NCBI RefSeq assembly: GCF_902859595.1
Contig: NZ_CADIJQ010000011.1
Coordinates: forward strand, 62,001-126,000
DNA: 64,000 nt
Reading direction: 5' to 3'
Source: Achromobacter kerstersii
Lineage (GTDB): Bacteria > Pseudomonadota > Gammaproteobacteria > Burkholderiales > Burkholderiaceae_B
The notes under the pieces are model-generated. The model was not told the DNA's origin. It worked only from the letters and a program-made list of their open reading frames with translations, and searched no databases. A program made the position numbers and the translations under genes. Of this stretch, positions 31,967 to 41,514 are shown piece by piece (positions within the stretch are counted from its first letter, which is position 1; each line of letters begins with the position of its first letter).

Positions 31967-33157
31967 ATGACTCAATCGACTTCTTTCATGATTGCTCCCG
32001 GCGGCTGGCTGGGTTTGCTGGGCGGCGGCCAACTGGGCCGCATGTTCTGCCACGCGGCGCAAAGCCTGGGCTACAAGGTTGCGGTGCTGGACCCGGCCGA
32101 CGAATGCCCCGCCGGCATGGTGGCCGACCTGCACATTCAGGCCGCCTACGATGACGAAGCCGGCCTGGCCCGGCTGGCGCAGACCTGTCAAGCCGTCACC
32201 ACCGAATTCGAGAACGTGCCTGCCGACAGCCTGCGCACGCTGGCCACGCGCTGCCGCGTGAGCCCGGCCGCTGACGCCGTGGCCATCGTGCAGGATCGCA
32301 TCGCCGAAAAAACCTTCATCGCTTCGCAAGGCATTCCCGTTGCGCCGCACGCCGCCATCCGCAGCGAAGCCGATGTGCGCGCCGCGTCCGACGCGCTGTT
32401 TCCCGGCATTCTGAAAGTGGCCCGTCTGGGTTACGACGGCAAGGGCCAGGCCCGCATCAACACGCGTGACGAAGCGCTGGCGGCGTTTGCCGAGTTCGGC
32501 GGCGTGGCGTGCGTGCTGGAAGCGCTGATGCCGCTGGATTATGAAATCTCGGTCGTGATTGCACGCGGTTTCGATGGCGCCACCGTCGTGTTCCCCGTTG
32601 CGCGCAACGTGCACCGCGATGGCATCCTGGCGGTGTCCACCGCAGCGCCCGTGGAATCGGACGCGGCCCATGCAGAACGGCAGGCCCGCGCCACCGATGC
32701 GGCAAAAGCCATCGCGCAAGGCCTGGGTTACCACGGCGTGATGTGCGTGGAATTCTTCGTGCTGCAAGACGGCAGCCTGATCGTCAACGAGATCGCGCCG
32801 CGTCCGCACAACAGCGGCCACTACACGATGAACGCCTGCGTCACCAGCCAGTTCGAGCAACAGGCGCGCGCCATGGCCGGCTTGCCGCTGGGCAGCGCCG
32901 CGTTGATGGCGCCGGCCGTCATGCTGAACATCCTGGGCGACATCTGGTATGCGTCCGAGTCCGCCACCACGCAGCGCGAACCCGATTGGGCCGCCGCGCT
33001 GGCGGTGCCCACGGCCAAGCTGCATCTGTACGGCAAGCGCGAGGCGCGCCGTGGCCGCAAGATGGGCCACATCACCATCGTGGCGCCCACGCTGGAACAA
33101 GCCCGTAGCGATGCCGCCCGCGTGGCGGCCGCGCTGGGCATGCAAGCCCCCGAGTAA
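31967..33157 (+). CDS. purK: N5-carboxyaminoimidazole ribonucleotide synthase PurK
   Basis: A 396-residue ATP-grasp enzyme that carboxylates AIR to N5-CAIR. GLLGGGQLGRMFCHAAQSLGYKVAVLDP begins the N-terminal domain. VARLGYDGKGQARI, FEVALMPLDYEIS-like LEALMPLDYEISV and NEIAPRPHNSGHYT form the ATP-grasp site. PurE and PurK adjacent is the usual two-step bacterial arrangement. The Sua5 gene follows 15 bp later on the same strand. Confidence 0.95.
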   Translation: MTQSTSFMIAPGGWLGLLGGGQLGRMFCHAAQSLGYKVAVLDPADECPAGMVADLHIQAAYDDEAGLARLAQTCQAVTTEFENVPADSLRTLATRCRVSPAADAVAIVQDRIAEKTFIASQGIPVAPHAAIRSEADVRAASDALFPGILKVARLGYDGKGQARINTRDEALAAFAEFGGVACVLEALMPLDYEISVVIARGFDGATVVFPVARNVHRDGILAVSTAAPVESDAAHAERQARATDAAKAIAQGLGYHGVMCVEFFVLQDGSLIVNEIAPRPHNSGHYTMNACVTSQFEQQARAMAGLPLGSAALMAPAVMLNILGDIWYASESATTQREPDWAAALAVPTAKLHLYGKREARRGRKMGHITIVAPTLEQARSDAARVAAALGMQAPE

Positions 33158-33172
33158 CCCGCGACGATCCTG

Positions 33173-34225
33173 ATGTCTTCCTTGCCCCCGCCCGAGTCCG
33201 CCAACGCCGCGGAGATTGCCCGCGCCGCCCAACGCTTGCTGGACGGCGAGCTGGCCGCCTTTCCCACCGAGACCGTCTACGGTCTGGGTGCGGATGCGGA
33301 AAGCCCGCAGGCGGTGGCGAAGATCTACGCGGCCAAGGGCCGCCCGTCGAACCATCCCGTCATCGTGCACATCGCGCCTGATGGCGATGTGTCGTATTGG
33401 GCGTCGCAGGTGCCGCCCGAGGCGCGTCTGCTGATCGACGCGTTCTGGCCCGGTCCGTTGACGCTGATTCTGAAGCGCGCGCCGCATATCGTTGACACGG
33501 TAAGCGGCGGGCAGGACAGCATCGGCATCCGCTGCCCATCGCATCCGGTGGCGCAGGCGCTGCTGGCGGCGTTTGCTGCCGGCAAGCCGAACGGGCAGGG
33601 CGGTGTAGCCGCGCCATCCGCCAACAAGTTCGGCCAGGTGTCACCCACGCGGGCCGAGCACGTGAAGAGCGAATTCCCCGACGAAGTGGCTGCCGGCATG
33701 CCCGTGCTGGAAGGCGGCGCATCGGAAGTGGGTATCGAATCCACCATTCTGGATCTGTCGCGCCTGGATCGCGGCGCCGGCCCCGTGCTGCTGCGCCCGG
33801 GTCACATCAGCGCGGCGCAAATCGAAGCGGTGTTGGGCGTGCAGGTGTTTGCCCCGGACGCCGCCGCACCGCGCGCATCCGGCACGCTGAAAGCGCACTA
33901 CGCGCCACGCACGCCGCTGGAGCTGGCCTCCGACGCGCGCCTGCAAGACGTGGCCCAGGGCCGCAACCTGCCGGCAGGCAAGGTGGTGGTGGTGGCGTAT
34001 GGGGACAAGCCCGCCTCGTTGGACCCGCGCTTGCAATGGCATGCCGTGCTTGCGGACCCGGCGCGTTATGCGCAAGCCTTGTACGGCCTGCTGCGCGATC
34101 TGGACAAACAGGGTTATGCGCGCATCATCGTGCAAGCGCCGCCGGCAACAGACGAATGGCACGCGGTCAACGACCGCATCGGCCGCGCGGCCGCTGCGTT
34201 TACGTTGGACACGACGGATTTGTGA
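33173..34225 (+). CDS. L-threonylcarbamoyladenylate synthase, Sua5 type
   Basis: A 350-residue enzyme that makes threonylcarbamoyl-AMP from threonine, bicarbonate and ATP for the t6A modification of tRNA. The N-terminal YrdC domain (about residues 10-205) has FPTETVYGLGADA, KGRPSNHPVIVH and PSANKFGQVSPT. The C-terminal Sua5 domain (about 220-345) has SGTLKAHYAPRTPLEL. The two-domain length separates it from TsaC. It is the last gene of the purE-purK-sua5 run; its link to purine synthesis is probably only operonic. Confidence 0.93.
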   Translation: MSSLPPPESANAAEIARAAQRLLDGELAAFPTETVYGLGADAESPQAVAKIYAAKGRPSNHPVIVHIAPDGDVSYWASQVPPEARLLIDAFWPGPLTLILKRAPHIVDTVSGGQDSIGIRCPSHPVAQALLAAFAAGKPNGQGGVAAPSANKFGQVSPTRAEHVKSEFPDEVAAGMPVLEGGASEVGIESTILDLSRLDRGAGPVLLRPGHISAAQIEAVLGVQVFAPDAAAPRASGTLKAHYAPRTPLELASDARLQDVAQGRNLPAGKVVVVAYGDKPASLDPRLQWHAVLADPARYAQALYGLLRDLDKQGYARIIVQAPPATDEWHAVNDRIGRAAAAFTLDTTDL

Positions 34226-34328
34226 TTGCAGGCTGGATGTCGCGCGGACCTGTCGTCGCGCGGCCCTATCGTCGCGTGGCCCTGTCGTTACGCACGGGAA
34301 GCCCTGCATCGCGCGTCATCCGCTGCAT

Positions 34329-35156
34329 TCACGCCACCAAGAACTCTCCGATTCTCTCCACCGCTTGCCGCAACGGCGGCAGGAATTCATCCGTCAATCT
34401 CGTCAACGGCACCCTGGCCGCTTTGACGCTGACGTTCACCGCGCCGCAGGCTTTGCCGCTGGCTGAGCGCACGGGCACCGAAATCGCCCGCACATTCAAT
34501 TCCAATTCCTGGTCGACGACCGCGTAGTCCTGCTCGCGGATACGTTCCAGTTCCACGCGCAGTTTCGCTTCGGTGATCAGCGTGAATTCCGTATAGGGCT
34601 GCAAATCGGTCGCGGCGAAGTAGCGCGCCAGCGCCGGCTCGGGCAATTGCGCCAGCAGCACACGGCCGATCGACGTGCAGTATGCGGGCAGGCGGCTGCC
34701 CAGTCCCATCGATGTGGCCAGCAGGCGGTTCACTTCGGAACGCGCCAGGTACAGCATTTCATTGCCTTCCATGATGGCCAGCGCGCAGGTCTCGTTGACG
34801 GTGGCGCTTAACTCTTCCAGCACGGGCTGGGCCAGCGACACGAACGGCGTGGATGAGAAGTACGCGTACCCCAAACCCAAAATGCGTGGCGTCAGCACGA
34901 ACAGCCGGCCGTGTTGCTCGGCAATGCCCAACAGCACCAGCGTATGCAGGCAGCGCTGCACCACCGCACGCGGCAGCCCGGCGCGCCGGCTCAGTTCGGC
35001 GGCGGTTTGCGGATGGCGGCGCGTGCCGAACGCGCGGATCACGTGCAGGCCGCGCGCCAAGGTCAGCATGTAATCAGGATCGCCACGGAACTGATCAGGA
35101 TGATCCTCCGCGGCCAGCGGCGCGGCGTAGCCGGGCGGAGGCAGGTTGGGCAGCAT
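34329..35156 (-). CDS. IclR-family regulator (PcaR/PobR-like)
   Basis: A 275-residue regulator: winged HTH at about residues 28-90 (LARGLHVIRAFGTRRHPQTAAELSRRAGLPRAVVQRCLHTL) and an IclR effector domain after. LPAYCTSIGRVLLA and AISVPVRSASGKACGAVNVS are the effector-site motifs typical of the PcaR/PcaU/CatR branch that responds to protocatechuate-pathway intermediates. The ATG overlaps the CoA-transferase subunit B stop (TGATG), so regulator and enzyme are co-translated. A role in controlling this 3-oxoadipate-type operon is likely. Confidence 0.9.
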   Translation of the reverse strand: MLPNLPPPGYAAPLAAEDHPDQFRGDPDYMLTLARGLHVIRAFGTRRHPQTAAELSRRAGLPRAVVQRCLHTLVLLGIAEQHGRLFVLTPRILGLGYAYFSSTPFVSLAQPVLEELSATVNETCALAIMEGNEMLYLARSEVNRLLATSMGLGSRLPAYCTSIGRVLLAQLPEPALARYFAATDLQPYTEFTLITEAKLRVELERIREQDYAVVDQELELNVRAISVPVRSASGKACGAVNVSVKAARVPLTRLTDEFLPPLRQAVERIGEFLVA

Positions 35157-35842
35157 CAGCGTGCGTGCAGCGGTGCGCCCGTGCGCGATTGCAGTTCGGA
35201 TAGCGTCATGCCGTCGATCATATCCCGAACCACCAGGCCTTCTGGCGTGACGTCGATGACGGCAAGGTCCGTGTAGATGCGGTCCACCACGCCCGCGCCG
35301 GTCAGCGGATAGGTGCAGCGTTCAACGATCTTCGGATCGCCGTTCTTGCTGTTGTGCTCCATCATGATGAACACGCTGCGCGCGCCCACCGCCAGGTCCA
35401 TCGCGCCGCCCACGGCCGGGGCTTCGCCGGGTTTGGCCAGCGACCAGTTGGCCAAATCGCCATTGGCCGCGACCTGCATGCCGCCCATCACGCAGATGTC
35501 CAGATGGCCGCCGCGCATCATCGCGAACGAATCCGCGTGGTGAAAGTACGAGCCGCCGGTCAGCAAGGTCACGGGCTGCTTGCCGGCGTTGATGAGATCC
35601 AGATTGATGGCGTCGTCAGCAGGCGGCGGGCCCATGCCCAGGATGCCGTTTTCGCTGTGCAGCACGATCTCGCGGTCATCGGGCAGATGGGCCGCCACCA
35701 GCACCGGCATGCCGATGCCCAGGTTGACGTAGCTGCCATCGGGAATGTCCAGGGCCAGGCGGCGCGCCATGGCCTCGCGGGTCAGGGGTTGATACGCCCG
35801 AGGGCTGGAAGTCTGCGGGCGGGACGTCGGGGAAAGAGTCAT
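35156..35842 (-). CDS. pcaJ: 3-oxoacid CoA-transferase, subunit B
   Basis: A 228-residue beta subunit. The catalytic glutamate is in SENGILGMGP, with GIGMPVLVAAHLP before and GGHLDICVMGGMQV and MEHNSKNGDPKIVERCTYPLTG after. The pair activates 3-oxoadipate (or acetoacetate) with succinyl-CoA. PcaJ is preferred over ScoB because an IclR regulator of the PcaR branch is attached, but the substrate cannot be proven from sequence. Subunit A lies 10 bp upstream. Confidence 0.87.
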   Translation of the reverse strand: MTLSPTSRPQTSSPRAYQPLTREAMARRLALDIPDGSYVNLGIGMPVLVAAHLPDDREIVLHSENGILGMGPPPADDAINLDLINAGKQPVTLLTGGSYFHHADSFAMMRGGHLDICVMGGMQVAANGDLANWSLAKPGEAPAVGGAMDLAVGARSVFIMMEHNSKNGDPKIVERCTYPLTGAGVVDRIYTDLAVIDVTPEGLVVRDMIDGMTLSELQSRTGAPLHAR

Positions 35843-35852
35843 GCGGATTCCT

Positions 35853-36533
35853 TCAGCTGGAGAAGGCGGCGTGGGCCACCTCGGTGATGCGCTTGACGAA
35901 AATGCCCGGCGTGACGATGGCTTCGGGCGGCAGCTCGCCCAGCTCGGCTTTGGCGCGCACCTGCACGATGGCGGTCTTGGCCGCCATGCACATGATGGGG
36001 CCGAAGTTGCGCGCGCTCTTGTGATAAGTCAGGTTGCCCCAGCGGTCGCCCTGGTCGGCTTTGACCAGCGCAAAATCACCATGCAGCGGCGTTTCAAACA
36101 CGTGGCCGCGGCCGTTGATGATGCGGGTTTCTTTGCCTTGCGCCAGCTCGGTGCCGTAGGCGGTGGGCGTGAAGAAACCGCCCAGCCCGGCGCCCGCCGC
36201 GCGCAGCCGTTCGGCAATGGTGCCTTGCGGCACGCATTCCAGTTCGATGCCGCCGCGGCGGTACAGGTCGTCGAACACCCAGGAGTGCGACGCCTTGGGA
36301 AACGAGCAGATCACCTTGCGCACGCGTCCGGCCTTGATCAGCGCGGCCAGCCCCGTTTCGTGATTGCCGGCGTTGTTGCTCACTACCGTGAGTTCGCGCG
36401 CGCCCTGGTCGATCAAGGCGTGGATGAGTTCGGTGGGCATGCCCGCGCCGCCAAAGCCGCTGATCAGCACCGTGGCGCCGTCGTGGATATCTGCGACCGC
36501 GTCGTCGGGCGTGTCGATGAATTTATTGATCAT
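35853..36533 (-). CDS. pcaI: 3-oxoacid CoA-transferase, subunit A
   Basis: A 226-residue alpha subunit partnered with the gene just downstream. VLISGFGGAGMPTELIHALI is the CoA-binding glycine motif; NNAGNHETGLAALI, ICSFPKASHSWVFDDLY and TAYGTELAQGKETRIINGRGH are conserved. The first gene of a three-gene unit (A, B, iclR), preceded 63 bp upstream by a Bug receptor on the same strand. No thiolase (pcaF) is found in the window. Confidence 0.87.
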   Translation of the reverse strand: MINKFIDTPDDAVADIHDGATVLISGFGGAGMPTELIHALIDQGARELTVVSNNAGNHETGLAALIKAGRVRKVICSFPKASHSWVFDDLYRRGGIELECVPQGTIAERLRAAGAGLGGFFTPTAYGTELAQGKETRIINGRGHVFETPLHGDFALVKADQGDRWGNLTYHKSARNFGPIMCMAAKTAIVQVRAKAELGELPPEAIVTPGIFVKRITEVAHAAFSS

Positions 36534-36596
36534 GATGACTCCGAGGCGGCGCGACGCTGCTGCGGCATTCCGGCCGCACCAGCGCCCGCCGCGCGT

Positions 36597-37625
36597 TCAA
36601 TTCACGGTAATGCCCGCCTGCTTGATGATCTCGGCGTAGCGTGCCGAGTCGGTCTTCATCAGTTCTGCGAATTGCGCCGTCGTGCCGCCGACAGGCAGGA
36701 AGCCGGCATCCACGAACTTCTGCTTCACGTCGGGTTCCTTCACGATTTCACTGATCTCGCGCGCCATGCGTTCGATGATCGGCTTGGGCGTGCCGGCCGG
36801 CGCCATCAGACCGGCCCACGAGCCCGTCACGAAGCCGGGCATGCCGGCTTCTTCCATGGTGGGAATGCCGGGTTCGGTCGGCCAGCGTTCCTTGCCAGTG
36901 AACGCCAGCGCCTTCAACCGGTTCTGCTTCACGTATTGCATCGGCACCAGGATCGGGTCGAACACCATGGAGACGCGTCCGCCCAGCAGGTCTGTCAGGA
37001 TCGGCGCGCTGCCCTTGTAGGCCACGTGCGTCATCGTGAGCTTGTTCTGCAAGGCGAAGTCGGCGCCGGTCAGGTGCGCGCTGGAGCCATTGCCGCTGGA
37101 GGCGTAGGTCAGTTTGTCGGGGTGCTTGCGGCCATAGGCCACCAGATCGGCCACCGTTTTCACGGGCAGGTCTTCGGACACGAACAGGAACAGCGGCAGG
37201 TCGGCCATCTGCACCACCGGCGTCAGGTCGGCGGGCGCATAGTTGAGCTTGTACAGGTGGAAGTTGATGATGTAGGCCGGCAGGATGGACAGGAAGGTGT
37301 AGCCATCGGGGTCCGACTTGGCGGCCATTGCCGACCCCACGCTGCTGTTCGCGCCGGGCTTGTTTTCAACGATGATCGTCTGCTTTAAGCGCGGCCCCAG
37401 CTTTTCCATCACGATGCGGGTCACGATGTCGGTAGACCCGCCCGGGGTATACGGCACGATGATCTTGATGGGTTTGGACGGCCAGTCATCGGCCGCATTA
37501 GCGGGGCCGGTGGGGCCGGCAACCAGGCCGACGGCCGCCAGCGCGGACCACAACAAGGTTTTCAGGGCCAGACGGCGCGGGGCGGCGGCGTGGCGGCGAG
37601 GCTGCGGCGTGACTACACGTGCCAT
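36597..37625 (-). CDS. Bug-family tripartite tricarboxylate transporter receptor
   Basis: A 342-residue periplasmic receptor with a long Arg/His-rich n-region, then a hydrophobic segment and cleavage near ANA-ADDWPSKPIKIIVPY. PYTPGGSTDIVTRIVMEKLG and VENKPGANSSVGSAMAAKSDPDGYTFL identify the family. It is upstream of the CoA-transferase operon on the same strand and may bind an aromatic acid or dicarboxylate feeding it. No TctAB membrane partners are nearby. The true start could be a few codons downstream, but ATG 37623-37625 has a GGAGGAGAC ribosome site. Confidence 0.88.
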   Translation of the reverse strand: MARVVTPQPRRHAAAPRRLALKTLLWSALAAVGLVAGPTGPANAADDWPSKPIKIIVPYTPGGSTDIVTRIVMEKLGPRLKQTIIVENKPGANSSVGSAMAAKSDPDGYTFLSILPAYIINFHLYKLNYAPADLTPVVQMADLPLFLFVSEDLPVKTVADLVAYGRKHPDKLTYASSGNGSSAHLTGADFALQNKLTMTHVAYKGSAPILTDLLGGRVSMVFDPILVPMQYVKQNRLKALAFTGKERWPTEPGIPTMEEAGMPGFVTGSWAGLMAPAGTPKPIIERMAREISEIVKEPDVKQKFVDAGFLPVGGTTAQFAELMKTDSARYAEIIKQAGITVN

Positions 37626-38004
37626 GGATTTGTCTCCTCCATGAATCGACCGAATATCGATGCGCGCCCGGGTTTTTTTTTGTGGCGCGCTCGGCGTTTT
37701 TTAAGATGTTGCGGCGGTGCCGCGCGGGGATGACGCCCATGCCGTATATCGGACATCGGCGCGAAAAAAGTATGGCATGCAAGGCGGTGCACCAAGAGGT
37801 GAATCAGTCTGATTAAGTTCGATCACCGGACAAATGCCGTGGGCGTGCCAACTTGTCACGCCTCGGGTTTTCACTAGGCCGCATCGCGTTGTTCACGCCG
37901 TGGACATCGCTTAATCTGGCGAGCGGCCCAGCAAAACAGGGCCCCGGTTTTCAGCCGGCGCCGGCTTACAAGCCGCCCGGCCATCCCTTTCAGGAGAAGC
38001 AGCG
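37626..38004. other. 379-bp divergent intergenic region
   Basis: Lies between the Bug receptor (minus) and the amino-acid receptor (plus). It holds a run of ten Ts at 37672-37681, an AT-rich stretch around 37690-37710, and GTTCGATCACCGG near 37816, which loosely resembles half of an IclR/PcaR-type site. The last bases form an AGGAGAAG ribosome site for the next gene. No gene was found. Confidence 0.55.
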
Positions 38005-39027
38005 ATGAAGCGGTCTATCTTGTTTGCAGCCGGCGCCTTGGCCCTGGCTTGCGCGTCCCAGGCCGCCGTGGCCGGCCCCACGCTGGATGCGGTGAAGAAA
38101 AAAGGGTTCGTGCAGTGCGGCCTGACCGACGGCGTCTCCGGTTTCTCGGCCACCAACAGCAAGGGCGAATGGGAAGGCATGGACGTGGACATCTGCCGCG
38201 CCGTGGCCGCCGCCGTCTTCGGTGACGCAAGCAAATTCAAAGGCACCGCGCTGTCGACTCAGCAACGCTTCACCGCGCTGCAATCGGGCGAAGTGGACGT
38301 GCTGCTGCGCACCGTGACGCTGACGCAGACGCGCGATACCTCGTTGGGCCTGTCCGCCGTGGCGGCCAGCTTTTATGACGGCCAGGGCATTCTGGTGAAC
38401 AAGAAGCTGGGCGTCAAAAGCGCCAAGGAACTGAACGGCGCCACGGTTTGCGTGCAGCCGGGCACCACCACCGAACTGAATCTGGCCGACTGGTTCCGTT
38501 CCAACAACATCGAATTCAAACCCGTCGTGATCGACAAGGTGACTGAAGTGGTCCGCGCCTTTGAGTCGGGCCGCTGCGACGCCTTCACTGACGACGCTTC
38601 GCAACTGGCCGCCGTGCGCGCGACGCAAGTCGCTAACCCGAACGACTTCGAAATTCTGCCCGAACGCTTCTCGAAGGAACCGCTGGGCCCCATGGTGCGC
38701 CAGGGCGACGAGAACTGGCTGGGCATCGTGCGCTGGACGCTGTTTGCGCTGCTGGAAGCCGAGGAATACGGCATCACGCAAAAGAACGTGGATGAGATGC
38801 TCAAGAGCAATAACCCCAACGTCTTGCGCATCCTGGGCGTGACGCCGGGCGCGGGCAAGAACATGGGCCTGGATGAAAAGTGGGCCTACAACGCCATCAA
38901 GGCGGTCGGCAACTACAGCGAAGTGTTCGAACGCAACGTCGGCAAGGACAGCAAGCTGGGCCTGCAACGCGGCACGAACGCGCTGTGGAATCAGGGCGGC
39001 GCGATGTATCCGTGGCCCATCCGCTGA
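38005..39027 (+). CDS. General amino-acid ABC transporter substrate-binding protein (AapJ/BztA-like)
   Basis: A 340-residue periplasmic receptor with a signal peptide ending near AVA-GPTLDAVKKKG. GVSGFSATNSKGEWEGMDVDICRAVAAAVFGD, LSTQQRFTALQSGEVDVLLR and VCVQPGTTTELNLADWFR match the AapJ/BztA branch for polar amino acids. Membrane and ATPase partners are not adjacent, so it is an orphan receptor here or uses components elsewhere. Followed by a strong terminator. Confidence 0.9.
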   Translation: MKRSILFAAGALALACASQAAVAGPTLDAVKKKGFVQCGLTDGVSGFSATNSKGEWEGMDVDICRAVAAAVFGDASKFKGTALSTQQRFTALQSGEVDVLLRTVTLTQTRDTSLGLSAVAASFYDGQGILVNKKLGVKSAKELNGATVCVQPGTTTELNLADWFRSNNIEFKPVVIDKVTEVVRAFESGRCDAFTDDASQLAAVRATQVANPNDFEILPERFSKEPLGPMVRQGDENWLGIVRWTLFALLEAEEYGITQKNVDEMLKSNNPNVLRILGVTPGAGKNMGLDEKWAYNAIKAVGNYSEVFERNVGKDSKLGLQRGTNALWNQGGAMYPWPIR

Positions 39028-39049
39028 CCGGGCTGCCTTGACCGCCACC

Positions 39050-39076
39050 ACGGCCCGCCCCACGCGGGCCGTTTTT
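39050..39076 (+). terminator. Rho-independent terminator after the amino-acid receptor
   Basis: ACGGCCCGC and GCGGGCCGT enclose a 5-base loop and run into TTTT, 22 bp past the stop codon. Confidence 0.9.
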
Positions 39077-39228
39077 ATTGCATGATTCCGGCAGACGGAA
39101 CACAGGCGGAATGGTTCCATGTCCGCAAGCTGAAATGGCTCTATCGCGATGCGGATACGCTACCTATCATGCATATCAGGCGGGCGCGCATGCGCCCGCA
39201 TCGCCATTGAAAACGACTAGGGAAAATC

Positions 39229-40788
39229 ATGAACGGCGCTGACAGTCTTTGCGATACCTTGCTGGCCAACGATGTGGACGTGTGCTTTGCCAACCCCGGC
39301 ACGTCTGAAATGCACTTTGTCGCGGCCTTGGATCGCAAGCCCAAGATGCGTTGCGTGCTGGGTCTGTTCGAAGGTGTGGTGACGGGCGCGGCCGACGGTT
39401 ACGCGCGCATGGCCGACAAGCCGGCCGCGACCTTGCTGCATCTGGGCCCCGGCCTGGGCAATGGCCTGGCCAATCTGCACAACGCCAAGCGCGCCCGCAC
39501 GCCCATGGTCAACATTGTGGGCGACCACGCGACGTACCACGTGCAATACGACGCCCCGCTGACGAGCGACGTCGAAGGCGTGGCGCGCCCGATGTCGCAC
39601 TGGGTCAAGCGCACGATGACGGCCGCCGCCGTTTCCGCCGATGCCGCCGAAGCCATCGGGGTCGCGCGCCAGTCGCCCGGCAACATCGCCACGCTGATCC
39701 TGCCTGCCGATACCGCCTGGACCGATCTGCCTGACACTGCCCCCGCGCCCGTGCAGGTGAAAGACGCGCCGCTGGCGCAGACCTCTGCCGAGGCCGTGCG
39801 CGCGGCCGCCGCCGCCATCCGCTCGGGTGAAGTCACCGTGCTGATGCTGGGCGGCGCGGCGCTGCGCGAGCGCGCACTGAACGCCGCGGGCCGCATCGCG
39901 CGCGCCACCGGCGTGCGCCTGATGTCGGAAACGTCCAACCGCCGCATCGAACGCGGCGGCGCGCGCACGCCGGTTGACCGCCTGCCGTACCCCATCGACA
40001 TGGCCGTGGCCAAGCTGAAAGACGTCAAGCACCTGGTGCTGGCAGGCGCGAAGGCGCCGGTCGGCTTCTTCGCGTACCCCGGCAAGCCCAGCCTGCTGGC
40101 CCCGCCGGACAGCAACCAGGTGGTGCTGGCCTCTGCTGAACAGGACTTGGCCCACGCGCTGGAATGGCTGGCGGATGAGCTTGGCATCGCCGCCGACGCG
40201 CCGCGCCTGGCCACGCCGGCCGCGGCCTATGAAGTGCCGTCGTCCGGCAAGCTGACGGGTGCCGCCGTGAACATTCTGGTCGCACACACCTTGCCCGAAC
40301 AGGCCATCGTGTGCGATGAGTCCATCACGCAAGGCCGTGAATTCCCGATCTACAGCGCCAGCAGCGCCCCGCACGATTGGCTGATGCTGACGGGCGGCGC
40401 CATCGGTATTGGCCTGCCCATGGCCACCGGCGCCGCTGTGGCGTGCCCCGACCGCAAGGTCATCACGTTGCAGGCGGACGGCAGCGGCATGTACACGCTG
40501 CAAGCCTTGTGGACGCAGGCGCGTGAAAACCTGAATTGCCTGACGGTGATTCTGGCCAACCGTTCCTACGCCACGCTGCACGGCGAAATGAAAAACGTGG
40601 GCGTGAAGGAACCGGGCCGCAACGCGCGCCGCATGCTCGACCTGGAAGAACCGTATCTGGACTGGACGCATCTGGCGCGCGGCATGGGCGTGGAAGCGGT
40701 CAGCGTGGATACGGTTGAAGGCTTTGCACGCGCACTGGCCGACGGCCTGAAGCGCCGTGGCCCGTTCCTGATCGAAGCGGTGATCTAA
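39229..40788 (+). CDS. Acetolactate synthase large subunit-like ThDP enzyme
   Basis: A 519-residue thiamine-diphosphate enzyme. The N-terminal PYR domain has FANPGTSEMHFVAAL and the activating glutamate in LGLFEGVVTGAADGYARM. The C-terminal PP domain has QADGSGMYTLQALWTQ...N (ThDP/Mg motif, with ADG in place of GDG). Without the FAD-binding loop typical of anabolic AHAS and with no small subunit nearby, a 2-oxoacid decarboxylase or carboligase such as a benzoylformate- or sulfopyruvate-type decarboxylase is possible. Its neighbours do not fix the substrate. Convergent with livF, with a 15-bp gap. Confidence 0.82.
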   Translation: MNGADSLCDTLLANDVDVCFANPGTSEMHFVAALDRKPKMRCVLGLFEGVVTGAADGYARMADKPAATLLHLGPGLGNGLANLHNAKRARTPMVNIVGDHATYHVQYDAPLTSDVEGVARPMSHWVKRTMTAAAVSADAAEAIGVARQSPGNIATLILPADTAWTDLPDTAPAPVQVKDAPLAQTSAEAVRAAAAAIRSGEVTVLMLGGAALRERALNAAGRIARATGVRLMSETSNRRIERGGARTPVDRLPYPIDMAVAKLKDVKHLVLAGAKAPVGFFAYPGKPSLLAPPDSNQVVLASAEQDLAHALEWLADELGIAADAPRLATPAAAYEVPSSGKLTGAAVNILVAHTLPEQAIVCDESITQGREFPIYSASSAPHDWLMLTGGAIGIGLPMATGAAVACPDRKVITLQADGSGMYTLQALWTQARENLNCLTVILANRSYATLHGEMKNVGVKEPGRNARRMLDLEEPYLDWTHLARGMGVEAVSVDTVEGFARALADGLKRRGPFLIEAVI

Positions 40789-40803
40789 GGCGGGCGTGTT
40801 TCC

Positions 40804-41514
40804 CTACACGCCCAGATAGCGCGTCAGCTGTTCGGGTTGCCGGGCCAGCGACGCGCTGTCGCCATCTTGCACGATCACGCCTTTTTCCATTACCAGGCAG
40901 CGGTCGGTGTGTTCCAGCACCGCGCGGTAATTGCGGTCCACGATCAGCGTGGACATGCCCGTGGTGCGAATCTGCCGAATGATCTTCCAGATCTCGGCCA
41001 CGATCAGCGGGGCCAGACCTTCGGTGGCTTCGTCAAGAATCAGCAGGTCGGGGTTGGTCATCAGCGCGCGGCCGATGGCCAGCATCTGTTGCTCGCCGCC
41101 CGACAACTGTTGCCCGCCATGCCCCAGCCGTTCACGCAGGCGCGGAAACGTGTCCAGCACGCGCGCGTATGTCCAGTCCTGCCCGCCGCGCACGCCGGGG
41201 CGCGCGGCCACTTGCAGGTTTTCGCGCACATTCAGGTTGGGAAAAATGCCGCGCCCCTCTGGCACGTAGGCCAAGCCCATGCGCGCTATCGTGTGCGGCT
41301 GCGCGCGCGTGCAATCGCGGCCGCTGACCCGCACCTGCCCCTGCGCGCTTTTCACTTGCCCCATCAGGCTGCGGATCAACGTCGTCTTGCCCATGCCATT
41401 GCGTCCGACGAGACCCACCGATTCACCCGGCGCGATGTGCATGTCCACGCCACGCAGCACATGGCTGGCGCCGTAGTACACATGCAGTCCGCCTGCTTCG
41501 ATCAGTGCGTGCAT
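40804..41514 (-). CDS. livF: Branched-chain/aromatic-acid type ABC transporter ATPase (LivF)
   Basis: A 236-residue ABC ATPase, last gene of the importer encoded in the benzoate operon. Walker A GRNGMGKTT, EGRGIFPNLNVRENL, signature LSGGEQQMLAIGRAL and Walker B LLILDEATEGLAP agree with LivF; the Asn in VDRNYRAVLEHTD replaces the usual H-loop His region of transport ATPases, as in many LivF. It overlaps livG by 13 bases. The substrate is most likely benzoate, judged by the operon. Confidence 0.9.
   Translation of the reverse strand: MHALIEAGGLHVYYGASHVLRGVDMHIAPGESVGLVGRNGMGKTTLIRSLMGQVKSAQGQVRVSGRDCTRAQPHTIARMGLAYVPEGRGIFPNLNVRENLQVAARPGVRGGQDWTYARVLDTFPRLRERLGHGGQQLSGGEQQMLAIGRALMTNPDLLILDEATEGLAPLIVAEIWKIIRQIRTTGMSTLIVDRNYRAVLEHTDRCLVMEKGVIVQDGDSASLARQPEQLTRYLGV

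Noticed and set aside
31562..33544. A 660-codon minus-strand open frame opposite purE, purK and sua5
   Set aside because: Antisense to conserved purine genes, with no family motif and no ribosome site.
36597..37625. Complete tripartite transporter near the CoA-transferase genes
   Set aside because: Only the receptor is present; no TctA or TctB-like membrane genes lie in the window.
39229..40788. Biosynthetic acetolactate synthase (ilvB)
   Set aside because: No regulatory small subunit gene follows and the ThDP motif and length differ from anabolic enzymes, so no symbol was given.
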